From Eubacterium sp. (GTDB taxonomy: Bacteria > Bacillota > Clostridia > Peptostreptococcales > Anaerovoracaceae), in NCBI GenBank assembly GCA_017533915.1, contig JAFWHX010000020.1, positions 124,001 through 188,000 on the forward strand: a stretch of 64,000 nt of DNA. The letters are read 5' to 3'. Below are positions 62,423-64,000 of the stretch, one piece after another; the stretch's first letter is position 1, and every line of letters begins with the position of its first letter. A model generated the notes under the pieces. The model was given only the letters and a program-made list of their open reading frames with translations. It was not told the origin of the DNA and did no database searches. The translations under genes and the position numbers were made by a program.

Positions 62423-63178
62423 ATGCTTGAATTAAAGAACATCTCGTTTGCGGCACCGCAGGATGAGGGAGACAAGGAAATAATACGCGATATAAGCCTG
62501 ACATTGCCTGATGATAAACTGATAGTCGTGACTGGACCGAACGGAGGAGGAAAATCGACTCTGGCAAAGCTGATAATGGGAATAGAGAAACCGACGTCAG
62601 GAAGCATATGGCTCGATGGTGAGGATATAACTGATAAAAGCATAACAGAGCGTGCGAAGATGGGAATAGGCTTTGCGTTCCAGCAGCCGATAAGGTTCAA
62701 GGGGATACAGGTGCTTGATCTTATCAGGCTCGCAGAAGGCAGGAACATCAGCGTAAACGACGCCTGTAAATACCTGTCGGAAGTCGGGCTCTGTGCTCAG
62801 GAATATATAGACAGGGAAGTGAATTCCAGCCTTTCCGGAGGAGAACTGAAGAGGATAGAGATCGCTACTGTGCTAGCCAAAGCGCCAAGGCTGTCGGTGT
62901 TCGACGAGCCTGAAGCAGGCATAGATCTGTGGAGCTTCCAGAACCTTATCAAAGTCTTTGAGAGTATGCGTGAGCATATTGAAGGGAGTTCTATAATGGT
63001 CATATCTCATCAGGAGAGGATCCTCGAGATCGCTGATGAGATCGTCGTTATCCGTGACGGCAGGATATCAGGACAGGGATCAAAAGATGAGATACTTCCA
63101 AAACTCATAGGTACGACTTCAGCTGTACTCGGATGTGAAAAATTCGGAGCATGGAAAGGAGATGGGGCAGAATGCTAG
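62423..63178 (+). CDS. sufC: SufC-type ABC ATPase of Fe-S cluster assembly
   Basis: A 251-residue soluble ATPase. Walker A VTGPNGGGKSTLAKLI near residue 35, signature SLSGGELKRIEIATVL and Walker B RLSVFDEPEAGIDLWS, matching SufC rather than a membrane transporter ATPase; no permease gene is near. SufC works with SufB/SufD scaffolds. AAGGAGAG lies seven bases before the ATG. The stop overlaps the next start (ATG at 63172), and that next gene is SufB-like. With no sufS, sufU or sufD in view, this looks like the two-gene minimal (SMS-type) arrangement seen in many anaerobes and archaea. Confidence 0.9.
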   Translation: MLELKNISFAAPQDEGDKEIIRDISLTLPDDKLIVVTGPNGGGKSTLAKLIMGIEKPTSGSIWLDGEDITDKSITERAKMGIGFAFQQPIRFKGIQVLDLIRLAEGRNISVNDACKYLSEVGLCAQEYIDREVNSSLSGGELKRIEIATVLAKAPRLSVFDEPEAGIDLWSFQNLIKVFESMREHIEGSSIMVISHQERILEIADEIVVIRDGRISGQGSKDEILPKLIGTTSAVLGCEKFGAWKGDGAEC

Positions 63179-64000
63179 GGCTTGATGAAACTTCGAAAAG
63201 GCTGCTCCGTGAGGTAGCTGACCTGTATAAGGTGCCGGAAGGAGCGTTTAATATCAGAAAAGACGGCGAGGCAGCTGCTCGTGAGTCTACTGCACATATA
63301 CAGATAACAACTAAAGAAGATGTCAGCGGGATCGATATAGATATAGCGCCGGGGACTAAGAACGAAAGCGTTCATATTCCTGTGATCATGACCAAATCAG
63401 GGCTCTCAGAAGTGGTATATAATGACTTTCATATTGGTGAGGACTGTGATGTTGTGATAGTAGCAGGCTGCGGGATCGATAACTGCGGACCTAAGGATTC
63501 GGAACATGATGGAATTCACAGATTTTTTGTCGGTAAGAATTCCAAAGTGAAATATGTGGAAAAACATTTCGGATCAGGTGAGGGGACCGGAAAGAGGATT
63601 CTTAATCCAGGTACGGAAGTATACATGGAAGAAGGTAGCTACATGGAGATGGAGATGGTCCAGATCCGCGGTGTGGACAGCACTGAAAGAACAACTACCG
63701 CCGAGCTCGATAAAAATGCAAAGCTTGTGGTCAGAGAGCGCCTTATGACACATGGAAAGCAGACTGCGATAAGCAAGTACGTAGTATCGCTTAATGGTGA
63801 AGGCTCTACCGCAGACGTGGTTTCCAGGTCAGTTGCAAGAGATGATTCGTTCCAGAAATTCGATGCGAAGATCGTTGGAAACAACGCTTGTTCAGGACAT
63901 ACAGAATGCGACTCTATAATCATGGACAACGGACGTATCCTCGCTGTTCCTGGACTTGAAGCTAATAATGTCGATGCAGCTCTGGTCCATGAAGCCGCTA
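63172..64000 (+). CDS. sufB: SufB/SufD-like Fe-S assembly scaffold, cut by the window end
   Basis: The frame from ATG 63172 stays open to the last base (at least 276 residues). It starts MLGLDETSKRLLREVAD, and contains beta-helix segments such as VVIVAGCGIDNCGPKDSEHDGIHRF, TTTAELDKNAKLVV and the conserved GHTECDSIIMDNGRILAVP, VDAALVHEAA block of SufB/SufD. GGAG lies ten bases before the ATG, and the gene overlaps sufC. It is the likely partner of the SufC ATPase as scaffold. The family's cysteines and His positions after residue 276 are outside the window, so completeness is not known. Confidence 0.88.
   Translation, partial: MLGLDETSKRLLREVADLYKVPEGAFNIRKDGEAAARESTAHIQITTKEDVSGIDIDIAPGTKNESVHIPVIMTKSGLSEVVYNDFHIGEDCDVVIVAGCGIDNCGPKDSEHDGIHRFFVGKNSKVKYVEKHFGSGEGTGKRILNPGTEVYMEEGSYMEMEMVQIRGVDSTERTTTAELDKNAKLVVRERLMTHGKQTAISKYVVSLNGEGSTADVVSRSVARDDSFQKFDAKIVGNNACSGHTECDSIIMDNGRILAVPGLEANNVDAALVHEAA

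Overview
The window reads as a chromosome segment of an anaerobic, Gram-positive bacterium of class Clostridia (Bacillota). Support comes from an HslV-HslU-CodY gene block, an IspH-ribosomal-protein-S1 fusion, a Tad-type pilus locus without secretin or pilotin genes, a K+-dependent membrane pyrophosphatase, a GTP-sensing CodY regulator, a two-gene SufC/SufB-type Fe-S system and strong AGGAGG ribosome sites almost everywhere. I cannot name the species; a relative of Mogibacterium/Family XIII is a guess. No phage, insertion sequence, rRNA or CRISPR array is visible.

Layout. 1-3.0 kb (minus): a complete polar amino-acid ABC importer (two permeases, ATPase, lipoprotein). 3.1-4.0 kb: a surface-protein remnant with an in-frame stop. 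4.1-6.6 kb: small P-loop protein, Nudix hydrolase, and trpS on the minus strand. 6.68-7.21 kb: six tandem copies of a 93-bp palindromic repeat. 7.5-12.4 kb: arginine genes argC-argJ-argB-argD with a candidate ARG box, an internal argD promoter and two separate tandem-duplication tracts, then an acyl-CoA synthetase. 14.4-18.1 kb (minus): riboflavin operon ribD-ribE-ribBA-ribH behind an FMN riboswitch with a terminator. 18.4-23.0 kb: a PGK-TIM fusion, secG and a membrane pyrophosphatase. 23.3-30.6 kb: a Tad/Flp pilus locus with its own promoter and structured leader. 30.7-35.7 kb: small secreted or lipoprotein genes, a Gfo/Idh/MocA oxidoreductase, a cupin, an AlkD-like protein and a DUF805 protein. 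35.8-42.2 kb (minus): trkA, two trkH paralogues, then ispH-rpsA. 42.3-52.1 kb: HAD phosphatase, a yraN-comM-dprA-topA-hslV-hslU-codY block and a YigZ-family gene. 52.2-53.7 kb: fifteen tRNA genes from one promoter. 53.8-64.0 kb: alanine:Na+ symporter, HdeD-like protein, hybrid histidine kinase, MetY-type enzyme, XRE-membrane regulator, glycerol kinase and sufC-sufB (sufB cut by the window end).

How the genes fit together. Most of the window is core metabolism and information processing. The amino-acid importer, arginine synthesis, MetY, the alanine symporter and CodY outline amino-acid economy. PGK-TIM and the pyrophosphatase outline an energy-thrifty glycolytic anaerobe. The accessory parts with most to explore are the 93-bp palindromic array, the Tad locus (unusual TadC and a Cys/His-rich pseudopilin), the internal ribosome site inside ispH-rpsA, and the tandem repeats in and after the arginine genes. 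All positions were read by eye; promoter, hairpin and family assignments were not tested by any computation.
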